Source: Chloroflexota bacterium
GTDB lineage: Bacteria > Chloroflexota > Chloroflexia > Thermomicrobiales > UBA6265
DNA length: 9,941 nucleotides
Direction: 5' to 3'
Assembly (NCBI GenBank): GCA_023392645.1
Contig: JAEVYR010000340.1
Location: forward strand, 1-9,941
In this document: positions 1-7,198 of the stretch, piece after piece
Numbering within the stretch: position 1 is the first letter of the stretch
Layout of the letters: each line of letters opens with the position of its first letter
Translations under genes and position numbers: made by a program
The notes under the pieces: generated by a model
Database searches by the model: none
What the model was told of the DNA's origin: nothing
The model's input: the letters and a program-made list of their open reading frames with translations, nothing else

Positions 1-1434
1 ATACAGGTCCGGATCCGGCGAGCCGGTGCTCTTCACCCAGTCGTCGATCAGCACCGTGCCCTCGACCAGCTTCACCGAGCCGTCACCGATCATCAGGCGC
101 GCCTTCACTGGCGCCTCCATCGGCCCCGGCGCGGTATCGCCGGTCTGGAAGTAGAACGGCAGGTTCTCAACGGTGTGCAGGGCGCCACCGGCGATCTGGT
201 GCCCGCTGTCGAACTGCCCCATGAACCAGTCCCATCCGGCGACGGTGGCGGGCCCGACATTCTTGGCGGCTCGGGTGACCTCGGTGCGCGGGCTCGCGAT
301 GAGACTGGTGCCCCATTGGTGATCGAACCAGAACTGGCCGCTGACCAGATCGATCTCCTCGCCGCTGAACGTCAGGGTGCTTCGCGTGGGGTCCACCTGC
401 AGACCCGGGATCGAGTAGTAGAGCGTGCCCGCGCCATCACAGCATGGGTCGCAGCCGTCCACACCCTGCGGGATCGGCATGTCCGGCTCCGCGCAGGTAA
501 TATCGACCGAGAAGTCGATCGGCGTCGCCCCGCCCCGGTTCACGCCGCGAGCGCGGAAGTGCAGCGGCATCGCGCCGGTGGCGGGATCGCGCGACGCGAT
601 CGTGTTGTTCCCCATCGACCAGCCGAGACCATCCGGCGCGAAGTCCAGCAATCCGGTGGTGCCAGCGATCACGGTCGGGATCGCCCGGTGGTGTTCGCCG
701 CCGGCCTCGGTCACGGCGAAATGCAGCTCGGTGATCTGGTTCTCGGCGTGCGAGAGGCCGAACTCCTCCATCAGCGCCGGCGGCAGGATGGCGTTGCGGA
801 AGAACATCATCTCCACGCCGTACTCCTTGCCGTTGCTGCCCATGCAGCTCCCGACGACGAAGTACCACCCGACCTGCATCGGGAGGTCGACCGCGTGACT
901 GTGCGGGAAGTCGAACTCCGCCTTCGGTGGCAGCGGCGGAAAGTCGCTCGCGCCATCCGGACCCAGCAGGTTCGCCATGCAGTAGACCTGATGGGCAGAC
1001 AGCGCGTCGCAGTGCGACAGCAGCGCCTCGTAACGCTCGGTGTGGCTGGGCGTGAATGTCTCCGGCTCGTCGATCAGCGCTCGCAGCCGCGCGGCCATGC
1101 GCTCGCCGAAGGCGGAGCCGCTGTTCTTTTCGCTGGCGAGCCGATCCAGGATGTCGCCGGGGATCGCCTGCTCATCCCACTCCGCCAACCAGAGCGCCTG
1201 GGCGACGTTGTCCTTCGTGCCCGGGTCGAGGGCGTCGATCCCGGACCCTGCCACCGGCGTCGCCTGCCGGAGCATGGTCCGCGTCGCGGCGTCGCCCGGT
1301 GCGGAGCTGGCCGCCGCCCCCTTCAGGCCGAGCGCCACCGCCAGTCCCGAGAGCCCGACACCGTGGAGCGCATGCCGCCGCGTGGCACGGGCATCCATCA
1401 CCCGTGCCAGGAGTTCAAGCCGTCCTGTGCTCAT
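1..1434 (-). CDS. Exported AttH/CrtC-like lipocalin-fold protein (partial, C-terminus missing)
   Basis: I translated the minus strand by hand: the frame is open from the ATG at 1434 to the window edge, giving 478 residues without a stop, so the C-terminus is missing. The N-terminus carries a Tat-like signal: an Arg-Arg pair at residues 19-20, then a hydrophobic stretch (about 24-40) ending in an Ala/Ser-rich segment. Residues 190-213 contain a WYF...YGVEMMFFR pattern, residues 368-375 read FWFDHQWG, and residues 401-404 are WDWF. These resemble the conserved blocks of the AttH/CrtC family (predicted secreted hydrolases; CrtC is a carotenoid hydratase). The actual substrate cannot be read from the sequence. 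A cysteine cluster (C314, C328, C331, C332) lies between the two lipocalin-like halves. The gene lies 72 bp downstream of the F420-family gene on the same strand and could be co-transcribed. Its ribosome-binding site is weak (GGGAAAA region around 1441-1447). The family call is fairly secure; the function is open. Confidence 0.72.
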   Translation of the reverse strand, partial: MSTGRLELLARVMDARATRRHALHGVGLSGLAVALGLKGAAASSAPGDAATRTMLRQATPVAGSGIDALDPGTKDNVAQALWLAEWDEQAIPGDILDRLASEKNSGSAFGERMAARLRALIDEPETFTPSHTERYEALLSHCDALSAHQVYCMANLLGPDGASDFPPLPPKAEFDFPHSHAVDLPMQVGWYFVVGSCMGSNGKEYGVEMMFFRNAILPPALMEEFGLSHAENQITELHFAVTEAGGEHHRAIPTVIAGTTGLLDFAPDGLGWSMGNNTIASRDPATGAMPLHFRARGVNRGGATPIDFSVDITCAEPDMPIPQGVDGCDPCCDGAGTLYYSIPGLQVDPTRSTLTFSGEEIDLVSGQFWFDHQWGTSLIASPRTEVTRAAKNVGPATVAGWDWFMGQFDSGHQIAGGALHTVENLPFYFQTGDTAPGPMEAPVKARLMIGDGSVKLVEGTVLIDDWVKSTGSPDPDLY

Positions 1435-1451
1435 TGCCTGTTTTCCCGCCG

Positions 1452-1469
1452 GCCGCTCCTGAGAGCGGC
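1452..1469. other. Intergenic stem-loop between the two minus-strand genes
   Basis: GCCGCTC (1452-1458) is a perfect inverted repeat of GAGCGGC (1463-1469) with a four-base loop. It lies in the 72-bp gap between the F420-family gene and the AttH-like gene. No T-run follows on the minus strand, so it is not a standard intrinsic terminator. It could act as a processing or partial termination site, or be chance in GC-rich DNA. Confidence 0.35.
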
Positions 1470-1506
1470 ATACCCGTGCCACCCGGCAAACGCTCCACCG
1501 AGGCGG

Positions 1507-2052
1507 TCACAGCGCTGATGTGGATGGTGATGCAACACCAATGTGATCCGTGGTCACCATATCAGCGTCGATCAGTTTGTGCCATGTTTTCGATCGGGTG
1601 TTCCGGCTGCCCGTCCCGATCTCGAAGACCGGGTGGTTGGGGGCGATGGCGGCGAGCTGCGCGTCGGTGGCGTCCTTCGGCGCATCGATCAGTCCCTTCA
1701 CCTGCCAACCCCAGCGGTCGAGATAGGCATGCAGCACCGGCGGCTTCTCCTCATTCGCCAGCTCCCGCACGAGCACGATCGGCTCACGCCGGCCGCCGAC
1801 CCGCAGCGCCGCCTCCCCCGCAGCGCGGAAGTTGCGCACCCACTGCGTCTCGCCGCGGGGCGAGACGAGATACCGCCGACCTTCGATCTCCAGCGGGTTG
1901 ACCGGCGTCGAGCGAACCAGCCCGCTCACGCGCCCGCGCACCTCGAGCAGTTGCGCGCCGCCGGGCGACCGCCCGAGTCTCGCGATCACCCACCCGACCG
2001 CCGCGTTCGGCGCGGCCGCGAGCCGTTTCCTCAGCTTCTGATACATTGCCAT
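1507..2052 (-). CDS. F420-dependent nitroreductase-family (DDN/DUF385-type) protein
   Basis: The 181-residue product matches the small split-beta-barrel family of deazaflavin-dependent nitroreductases (Mycobacterium Ddn relatives), which use reduced cofactor F420 to reduce quinones or other hydrophobic substrates. The diagnostic block spans residues 36-87: LLEVRGRVSGLVRSTPVNPL, then YLVSPRGETQWVRNF and an ALRVGG strand. Length is typical for the family. I chose the ATG at 2052 because GGGAG (2063-2059 on the minus strand) sits six bases upstream. An in-frame TTG at 2058 and an ATG at 2046 are alternatives. The N-terminus is Arg/Lys-rich and amphipathic, as in members that associate with the membrane. 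The gene is divergent from the acyl-CoA dehydrogenase and upstream of the AttH-like gene. The family call is strong; cofactor preference and substrate are inferred, since some relatives bind other flavins or heme-like ligands. Confidence 0.85.
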   Translation of the reverse strand: MAMYQKLRKRLAAAPNAAVGWVIARLGRSPGGAQLLEVRGRVSGLVRSTPVNPLEIEGRRYLVSPRGETQWVRNFRAAGEAALRVGGRREPIVLVRELANEEKPPVLHAYLDRWGWQVKGLIDAPKDATDAQLAAIAPNHPVFEIGTGSRNTRSKTWHKLIDADMVTTDHIGVASPSTSAL

Positions 2053-2103
2053 CGTCAACTCCCACGAACTCTCGCGTCGTCGTCACCTCAAGGATGGCCG
2101 AAT
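2053..2103. promoter_or_regulatory. Short divergent intergenic region
   Basis: Only 51 bp separate the ATG of the minus-strand F420-family gene from the ATG of the plus-strand dehydrogenase. It holds both ribosome-binding sites: AAGGA at 2090-2094 for the plus gene and GGGAG at 2059-2063 (minus strand) for the other. I see no convincing -10/-35 pair. With so little room, promoter elements must overlap each other or extend into the opposite coding regions, and joint regulation is plausible. A 13-codon frame (ATG at 2094, stop at 2130-2132) overlaps the dehydrogenase start but has no ribosome-binding site of its own. Confidence 0.5.
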
Positions 2104-3033
2104 ATGTCGAACGATTCATCACATTCAGGTGACATTCGTGTCGTCACCGTCGTCGGCGCCGGGTTCCTCGGCCGCCAGATCGCGGCGATGACCGCAGCCT
2201 CGGGCCGCGACGTCCGCCTCTACGACGCCGACCCGGTCGCCGCCGATACCGCTCGAGACTGGCTGCGCGATTTTCTCGCCGCGCCGGTGGCCGAGGGCGA
2301 GCTCGACTGGGATCTCGACGTCGTGCTCGCCCGGATCCAGCCGGTCCACGACCTCGCTGCGGCGCTCGACGGGGCCGACCTGATGATCGAGGCTGTCCGC
2401 GAGGATCTCGCTACCAAACGCGAGGTGTTCCGGGCAGTCTCGTCGGCAAATCCGGGCATGTATCTCGCCACGAACAGCTCATCCCTCCCCTCGTCCGCGC
2501 TTCGCGATGTCGTGACACAGGCCGACAAACTCGTCAACCTGCACTTCTTTTCCGAGTTCTGGCACCGGTCGATGGTCGAGCTGATGGGCTGCGGCGAGAC
2601 ATCCGAGGAAACGATGCGGGTATTGCACCGCTTCGGCACCTCGCTCGGGCTCTACTGTGCCGTCGTGCGCGGGCAGAGCAAGGGGTTCATCATCAACCGC
2701 GTTTGGCGGGCGGTGAAGCGCGAGGCGTTGCGGGTCGTCGATGAGGGACACGCCGACCCGGAGGATGTCGACCGGCTCTGGGCGATGTTCTGGGGCATCG
2801 ACTACGGCCCGTTCGGGATGATGGACGAGGTCGGGCTCGACGTGATCGCCGATATCGAAGACAGCTACATCGCCGTCGCCACCGATCCCGCTGACCGGCG
2901 CTCGCGGACGCTGCACGACCACGTGGCGGCCGGCAAGCTCGGCAACAAGACCGGCGAAGGGTTTTACACCTATCCAAACCCTGCCTACGAAGCGCCAGGG
3001 TGGCCCCGCTCCGTGGCGGATGAAAACGGGTGA
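2104..3033 (+). CDS. 3-hydroxyacyl-CoA dehydrogenase family protein
   Basis: This 309-residue protein is a single-domain, short-type NAD-dependent 3-hydroxyacyl-CoA (3-hydroxybutyryl-CoA-like) dehydrogenase. The Rossmann motif is G18-A-G20-F-L-G23, with the ribose-binding acidic residue D41 after the second strand. The catalytic set is in place: the TNSSSLP block (Ser125-127), His147, Glu159 and Asn198 in KGFIINR. The C-terminal helical domain has the usual GPFGMMDEVGLDV (236-247) and LGNKTGEGFYTY (279-290) blocks. The family usually reads HFFNP after the catalytic His; here it is HFFSEFW, so the substrate pocket may differ. The ATG at 2104 is preceded by AAGGA at 2090-2094, and the Rossmann strand starts close to the family position. 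The next gene starts 239 bp downstream, so operon membership with the transporter is uncertain. The enzyme class is secure; the substrate is not, because related enzymes act on other beta-hydroxy acids. Confidence 0.88.
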   Translation: MSNDSSHSGDIRVVTVVGAGFLGRQIAAMTAASGRDVRLYDADPVAADTARDWLRDFLAAPVAEGELDWDLDVVLARIQPVHDLAAALDGADLMIEAVREDLATKREVFRAVSSANPGMYLATNSSSLPSSALRDVVTQADKLVNLHFFSEFWHRSMVELMGCGETSEETMRVLHRFGTSLGLYCAVVRGQSKGFIINRVWRAVKREALRVVDEGHADPEDVDRLWAMFWGIDYGPFGMMDEVGLDVIADIEDSYIAVATDPADRRSRTLHDHVAAGKLGNKTGEGFYTYPNPAYEAPGWPRSVADENG

Positions 3034-3093
3034 ACGGTAGAGAAGGTTCGTCCATTCATCCCGCGCGGGGCTGGCGCAACTCCTCGTTGCCGG

Positions 3094-3099
3094 TAGAAT
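3094..3099 (+). promoter_or_regulatory. Possible -10 element upstream of the binding-protein gene
   Basis: TAGAAT at 3094-3099 is the best -10-like hexamer in the 239-bp gap before the solute-binding protein. No good -35 lies 17 bp upstream (the base run there is CTGGCG). A GC palindrome CCCGCGCGGG at 3060-3069 lies just upstream and could be an operator. If used, this promoter would give a leader of about 165 bases. This is a weak call from base pattern alone. Confidence 0.25.
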
Positions 3100-3153
3100 G
3101 ACCGCACGTGAAACCTGTCGCGGATGTGCGAGCGGGCTCAACCGGTTCTTCCC

Positions 3154-3244
3154 CCGTGCCTCGATCGAGCACGGTGACGGATCGGTGAGCCGTCGCGGAT
3201 TCGTGGAACCTGACCGACGCCGGATGGGGACGCCCCAGCCGGCG
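3154..3244 (+). promoter_or_regulatory. Structured 5' leader with three stem-loops before the SBP gene
   Basis: Three consecutive inverted repeats lie between the dehydrogenase and the binding-protein gene. The first pairs CCGTG (3154-3158) with CACGG (3170-3174), with an inner CTC/GAG and a GATC loop. The second pairs GACGG (3176-3180) with CCGTC (3190-3194). The third is strongest: CGCCGG (3218-3223) pairs with CCGGCG (3239-3244), then after one mismatch TGGGG (3225-3229) pairs with CCCCA (3233-3237) around an ACG loop. It ends 16 bases before the AAGGAG ribosome-binding site at 3261-3266. It may stabilise the mRNA or control translation. It does not match a riboswitch class that I recognise, and GC-rich DNA yields chance stems. 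Confidence 0.4.
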
Positions 3245-3272
3245 CGACCCGTACCTCGAAAAGGAGCGCGCG

Positions 3273-5045
3273 ATGTCCCAACGCTTCCGGGTCGTTCAGC
3301 ATCAGTCCCGCCGGCGCTGTATCCAGGCCGGCAGCGCCATCGGCCTCTCCGCCGCCGCGGCCGCGCAGGTCGGCATCACCCTCGCGCAGGACGCCTCGCC
3401 CGAAGCCGGTGACGAACCGCTCTGGTACGAGGACACCCAGGGGCCACCGCAACCGGGCGGCACGGTGCGGTTCCTGCTCTACGAGGATCCCAACACGCTC
3501 AACCCAATCCTCGGCTGGACCACGATCGCGATCCAGGTCATCAACGCCATCAGTGAGGGGCTGGCCGAGAACGCGCCGGATGGCAGCTTCGTGCCGATCC
3601 TGGCCGCCGAGCTGCCGACCCTCGACAACGGCGGCATCTCCGAAGACCTCCTCACCGTCACCTGGAAGCTGAAGCAAGGGGTCACCTGGTCGGACGGCGA
3701 GCCGTTCACCAGCGACGATGTCCTCTTCACGTGGGAAGCCGCGCGCGACGCGGCGAGCGGCTCGATCTTCTCCAGCGATTTCGACCTGATCTCCGGCATC
3801 GAGACGCCGGACGAGCACACCGTCGTCGTGACCTACTCCGCGTTCAACGCCGGGTACCTGGATCAGTTCCCGTGGATCATCCCGCGCCACGCCACCGGCG
3901 ACGTCGCCGACATGCGCGACTGGGATTTCAATCGCGCACCGATCGGCACCGGGCCGTTCAAGCTCGACGAGTGGGCATCCGGCGAATATCTCGCGCTAAC
4001 GGCGAACGAAAACTACCGCGAGGAAGGGAAACCCCATCTCGACGGCATTACTTTCCTCGTCATTCCCGACGAGTCGGTCCGCACCGCGATGATGATCGAG
4101 GAAAGCGCCGAGGTGATGCTCTGGTCCGGCCAGGAGGCCGACGAGCAGATCGAAGCGTCCGGGGTGGGCGAATCGCGAACCGCGCCGGGCGTCTGGGTCG
4201 TCGAGATGCGGTTCAATCTCTCGATGCCCTTCGACGGCGATCCCGGCCCGGAACCGCCCCACCCGATCCTCGGCGATATTCGCGTGCGCGAGGCGATCAC
4301 GAAGGCCGTCAATCGCGACCGCATCAACCACGAGCTGATCACCGGCACCGTTTTCGAGCTGGATTCGCCGCTGCAGGTCGGCTGGATGGACTGCGAGGTC
4401 GAACCGTTCACCTACGACCCCGACGGCGCCGGGGCGCTGCTCGACGAGGTCGGCTGGCGGGACGAGGACGGCGACGGCATCCGCGAGGCGCACGGCGTCG
4501 AAGGCGTCGAGGACGGCACGAAGCTGTCGATGATGATGAACGGCTACACCGGGTTCGACACGCTCGACCTGATCGAGCTGGCGGTGCAGGAGGACCTCAA
4601 GGCTGTCGGCATGGACATCCAGATCGAGAACCAGGAGTTCGCGGTCATCTTCGGCACCTGGGAGGACGGCGCGCCGATGATGCTCGGCGACTACGACATC
4701 CTGATCTACGACTCCGGTCTCTTCGCCGAACCGGGCAACGACATCGCCAACCGCTACAGCCCAGATCGCATTCCCAGCGCCGAGGTGCCGGGCGGCGACA
4801 ACATCTACCGCTGGGTGCGCGAGGACGTCGGCGAATGGATCGAGGCCGGCAACTCCACGCCCGATATCGACGAGCGCCGAGAGAACTTCTGCCTGGTGGC
4901 CGACGCGATCCGCGAGGACATCATCACCTTCCCGATCCTCCAATTCGCGGAGGGCAGCGCCTACTCCAACCGGATGCACGGCTTCGCGATCAGCACCTGG
5001 GAATACGCGACCTGGGATTCCGAGAACTGGTGGATCGAGCAGTAG
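3273..5045 (+). CDS. ABC importer solute-binding protein, family 5 (Dpp/Opp-type)
   Basis: The 590-residue product is a family-5 extracytoplasmic solute-binding protein of the peptide/nickel/opine ABC importer class. It captures substrate outside the membrane and delivers it to the permease pair encoded just downstream. The N-terminus has a Tat-like signal: SRRR at residues 12-15, then a hydrophobic Ala-rich stretch to about residue 38 (LAQD). Family blocks follow in order: GGTVRFLLYEDPNTLNP (62-78), TVTWKLKQGVTWSDGEPFTSDDV (128-150, the family signature region), an IGTGPF block before residue 235, and DIRVREAITKAVNRDRI in the middle. A D397-x-D399-x-D401-G loop resembles a calcium-binding loop and recurs in this family. 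The start is well fixed: AAGGAG at 3261-3266 lies six bases before the ATG. The substrate cannot be assigned; members bind peptides, sugars, opines or metal chelates. Confidence 0.92.
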   Translation: MSQRFRVVQHQSRRRCIQAGSAIGLSAAAAAQVGITLAQDASPEAGDEPLWYEDTQGPPQPGGTVRFLLYEDPNTLNPILGWTTIAIQVINAISEGLAENAPDGSFVPILAAELPTLDNGGISEDLLTVTWKLKQGVTWSDGEPFTSDDVLFTWEAARDAASGSIFSSDFDLISGIETPDEHTVVVTYSAFNAGYLDQFPWIIPRHATGDVADMRDWDFNRAPIGTGPFKLDEWASGEYLALTANENYREEGKPHLDGITFLVIPDESVRTAMMIEESAEVMLWSGQEADEQIEASGVGESRTAPGVWVVEMRFNLSMPFDGDPGPEPPHPILGDIRVREAITKAVNRDRINHELITGTVFELDSPLQVGWMDCEVEPFTYDPDGAGALLDEVGWRDEDGDGIREAHGVEGVEDGTKLSMMMNGYTGFDTLDLIELAVQEDLKAVGMDIQIENQEFAVIFGTWEDGAPMMLGDYDILIYDSGLFAEPGNDIANRYSPDRIPSAEVPGGDNIYRWVREDVGEWIEAGNSTPDIDERRENFCLVADAIREDIITFPILQFAEGSAYSNRMHGFAISTWEYATWDSENWWIEQ

Positions 5046-5073
5046 GCGCACGCTTCGCGAGCCGAGTCGGCGC

Positions 5074-5203
5074 GCCGGTCTCATGCCGGCCGTTCGCCAC
5101 GACCCACCCGGATGGCTCGTGGTGGATCGATGCCGATGACGCTCGCCTGGGACGCCAATCGCATCGGCGGATGAGGTCGGCGATCGCCGGCCCTGCACCG
5201 GCG
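5074..5203 (+). other. Hairpin-rich spacer between SBP and permease genes
   Basis: The 171-bp gap (5046-5216) contains four inverted repeats. GCCGG (5074-5078) pairs with CCGGC (5086-5090). CCACGA (5097-5102) pairs with TCGTGG (5117-5122), continuing after a mismatch as CCA/TGG around a six-base loop. GCCGATG (5132-5138) pairs with CATCGGC (5162-5168). CGCCGG (5185-5190) pairs with CCGGCG (5198-5203), and its 3' edge touches the GGGAG ribosome-binding site (5203-5207) of the permease. Stem-loops after binding-protein genes often protect the upstream mRNA and lower permease expression, as known for malE-malF. No T-run marks a terminator. The role here is inferred. Confidence 0.4.
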
Positions 5204-5216
5204 GGAGACGCTATCG

Positions 5217-6206
5217 ATGGGCGGCTACATAGTCCGGCGGATTCTTTGGGCCATACCGCTCCTGCTGTTCGTGAGCGTCGTCGTCTACGGCCTGCTGGAG
5301 CTCTCGCCCGGCGGGCCGACCGCGATGTACCTGCGTCGCGGCGGCGGCATCAGCCCCGAGGATATCGCCCGCATGGAGGCGGCGCTCGGGCTCAACGACC
5401 CGTTCTACCTCAAGTACCTGCGCTGGCTGGGGCGGGTGCTGCAGGGCGATTTCGGCATGGCCGTCACCTCGTCCCGTCCAGTCAGCGCCGAGATCATGGA
5501 TCGCTTGCCCAACACGCTCTACCTGATGGCGATCGCCTGGGCGGTGAGCCTGCTCATCGCCGTGCCGATCGGCATCCTCTCGGCGGTGAAGCAGTACTCG
5601 AAGTTCGACCACCTCGTCACGGCGCTGACCTTCGTCGGCCAGAGCATCCCGTCGTACTTTCTCGGGCTGATCCTGCTCCTGGTGTTCTACATGCGGCTCG
5701 ACAACCCGATCACCGGCGGCCCGCTGCTGCCCTCGGGCGGCGTCAAGACGATCGGCGCCGACCTCGCTGGCTGGGACCTGATCCAGGACCGCATCGTGCA
5801 CCTGATCCTGCCGGTGACGATGCTCGCGGCGACGTGGATCGCCTGGTATTCGCGGTTCCTGCGCGCGTCGATGCTGGAGACGATCCACCTGGACTACGTC
5901 CGCACCGCCAGGGCAAAGGGTGTTCGCGAGCGCGCGGTGATCCTGCGGCATGCGTTCCGCAACGCCGCGATCCCGCTGGTGACGATCATGGCGCTCGACC
6001 TGCCGCTGCTCTTCGCGGGCGCGCTCTATGCCGAGGTGATCTTCTCGTGGCCCGGCATGGGCCGGTTGTTCTTCCAAGCCGCCGAGCGCCGCGACTACGG
6101 CTTGCTGATGGCGATCGTGATGATCACCTCGGCCCTGATCATCGTCGGCAATCTGCTGGCCGATATCGCCTACCGCCTGCTCGACCCGCGCATCAAGCTG
6201 CGATAG
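5217..6206 (+). CDS. ABC importer permease subunit, DppB/OppB type
   Basis: This 329-residue protein is the first of two membrane subunits of a Dpp/Opp-type importer. It begins with the family-typical short cytoplasmic start and first membrane helix (GGYIVRRILWAIPLLLFVSV, residues 2-21). Next comes the family block EALGLNDP-like (AALGLNDPFYLKYLRWLGRVLQGDFG) in the periplasmic/N-terminal region. About five further hydrophobic helices follow. The EAA-loop that contacts the ATPase starts at D226 (DYVRTARAKG), followed by RHAFRNAAIPL. The C-terminal PGMGRLFFQAA...RDYGLLMA and LLDPRIKLR ending are characteristic. The ribosome-binding site is GGGAG (5203-5207), nine bases before the ATG, partly inside a hairpin. 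The stop is 15 bases before the next permease, so the two are clearly co-transcribed. Confidence 0.94.
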   Translation: MGGYIVRRILWAIPLLLFVSVVVYGLLELSPGGPTAMYLRRGGGISPEDIARMEAALGLNDPFYLKYLRWLGRVLQGDFGMAVTSSRPVSAEIMDRLPNTLYLMAIAWAVSLLIAVPIGILSAVKQYSKFDHLVTALTFVGQSIPSYFLGLILLLVFYMRLDNPITGGPLLPSGGVKTIGADLAGWDLIQDRIVHLILPVTMLAATWIAWYSRFLRASMLETIHLDYVRTARAKGVRERAVILRHAFRNAAIPLVTIMALDLPLLFAGALYAEVIFSWPGMGRLFFQAAERRDYGLLMAIVMITSALIIVGNLLADIAYRLLDPRIKLR

Positions 6207-6221
6207 CCCACGGAGCGCACG

Positions 6222-7169
6222 ATGATCGATACCGCCCAGCCATCCGCCAGCGATCGCGATCGAGACCGAACACCGGCGCACACCGACCAGGTGCTGCCGA
6301 CCGAACACACCTCGATGGCCCGGCTCTACGTCCGTCGTTTCCTGCGGCACCGCTTCGCCACCGCCGGGCTGATCGTGATCGTGCTCGTCGTCCTCTCGGC
6401 GCTGCTGGCACCGGCGATTACGCAGGACCCGAATGCGCTCTCCGCCAGCGACCGCAAGGCCGCGCCGTCCGCCGAACACTGGCTCGGAACCGACGAGGCC
6501 GGACGCGACATCCTCGCCCGCACGGTCCACGGCGGCCGCATCTCGCTGGCGGTCGGCATCACCGCCACGGGCATCGCACTGCTGCTCGGCACGCTCATCG
6601 GCGCGGTCGCCGGGTACTTCGGCGGAGCTGTCGACGGCGCGTTGATGCGCCTGACCGACGCCTTCCTCTGCTTCCCGCAGCTTTTCGTGCTGATCGTCTT
6701 CGGCACGCTGATCCGGACGACCGAGCTGCGCGTGCTGCAGGGCAACATGACCCCGATCGCGATCATCATCGGTGTGCTCTCGTGGATGGGGCTGGCGCGG
6801 ATCGTCCGCGCAACCTTCCTCTCGCTGCGGGAGCAGGACTACGTCGACGCGGCACGGTCGGTCGGCGCCGGCAACGCGCGGATCATGGTTCGCCATATCC
6901 TGCCGGGTGCGGTCGGGCCGATCGTCGTGCAGGCGACGCTGCTGATCGCGGCGACGATCATCACCGAGTCTGGCCTGAGCTACCTCGGGTTCGGCGTGCA
7001 GCCGCCGACCTCGAGCTGGGGCAACCTGCTCGACGGCGCCAAGCCGTTCCTGCAAACGCTGCCGATCTACGCGATCGCGCCCGGCATGATGATCTTCCTG
7101 ACTGTGATGAGCATCAACTTCGTCGGCGACGGTCTGCGCGATGCGCTCGACCCGCACAGCCAGCGATAG
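6222..7169 (+). CDS. ABC importer permease subunit, DppC/OppC type
   Basis: The 315-residue product is the partner membrane subunit of the importer. Residues 1-35 form a hydrophilic, Asp/Arg-rich cytoplasmic extension. The first helix (about 48-66, LIVIVLVVLSALLAPAI) follows. The family block HWLGTDEAGRDILARTVHGGRISL is present, then three to four helices. The EAA loop begins at D206 (DYVDAARSVGAGN), followed by RHILPGAVGPIVV. The ESGLSYLGFGVQPPTSSWG block and the GDGLRDALDP C-terminus are diagnostic. GGAG at 6212-6215 is six bases before the ATG; the internal Met32 has no ribosome-binding site, so the long form is preferred. No ATPase gene follows, unlike classic dpp/opp operons, so the energising subunits must be encoded elsewhere. 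Confidence 0.94.
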   Translation: MIDTAQPSASDRDRDRTPAHTDQVLPTEHTSMARLYVRRFLRHRFATAGLIVIVLVVLSALLAPAITQDPNALSASDRKAAPSAEHWLGTDEAGRDILARTVHGGRISLAVGITATGIALLLGTLIGAVAGYFGGAVDGALMRLTDAFLCFPQLFVLIVFGTLIRTTELRVLQGNMTPIAIIIGVLSWMGLARIVRATFLSLREQDYVDAARSVGAGNARIMVRHILPGAVGPIVVQATLLIAATIITESGLSYLGFGVQPPTSSWGNLLDGAKPFLQTLPIYAIAPGMMIFLTVMSINFVGDGLRDALDPHSQR

Positions 7170-7198
7170 TGCACTACGTTGGAGGTCCAATCAGGAAT

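Noticed and set aside
175..1518. A 447-codon plus-strand frame opposite the AttH-like gene
   Set aside because: It has a shadow-type composition (Arg, Val, His-rich) with no recognisable motif, while the minus strand encodes a protein with a signal peptide and family motifs.
2094..2132. Thirteen-codon upstream frame overlapping the dehydrogenase start
   Set aside because: It has no ribosome-binding site of its own; the AAGGA overlaps its start codon and is correctly spaced for the dehydrogenase ATG.
3218..3244. Mini-ykkC (guanidine-II) riboswitch, suggested by the ACG in the hairpin loop
   Set aside because: That class needs two similar hairpins with ACGR tetraloops. Here the loop is a triloop closed by pairing bases, and the neighbouring stems have unrelated loops.
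6251..6262. Twelve-base palindrome CGATCGCGATCG in the second permease gene
   Set aside because: It lies within the coding region for an Asp-Arg repeat, and short CG-rich palindromes are common by chance at this base composition.
5211..7190. A 659-codon minus-strand open frame
   Set aside because: It is antisense to the two permeases, has a composition dominated by Asp, Arg, Gln and His, and shows no domain pattern. It is a codon-bias shadow.
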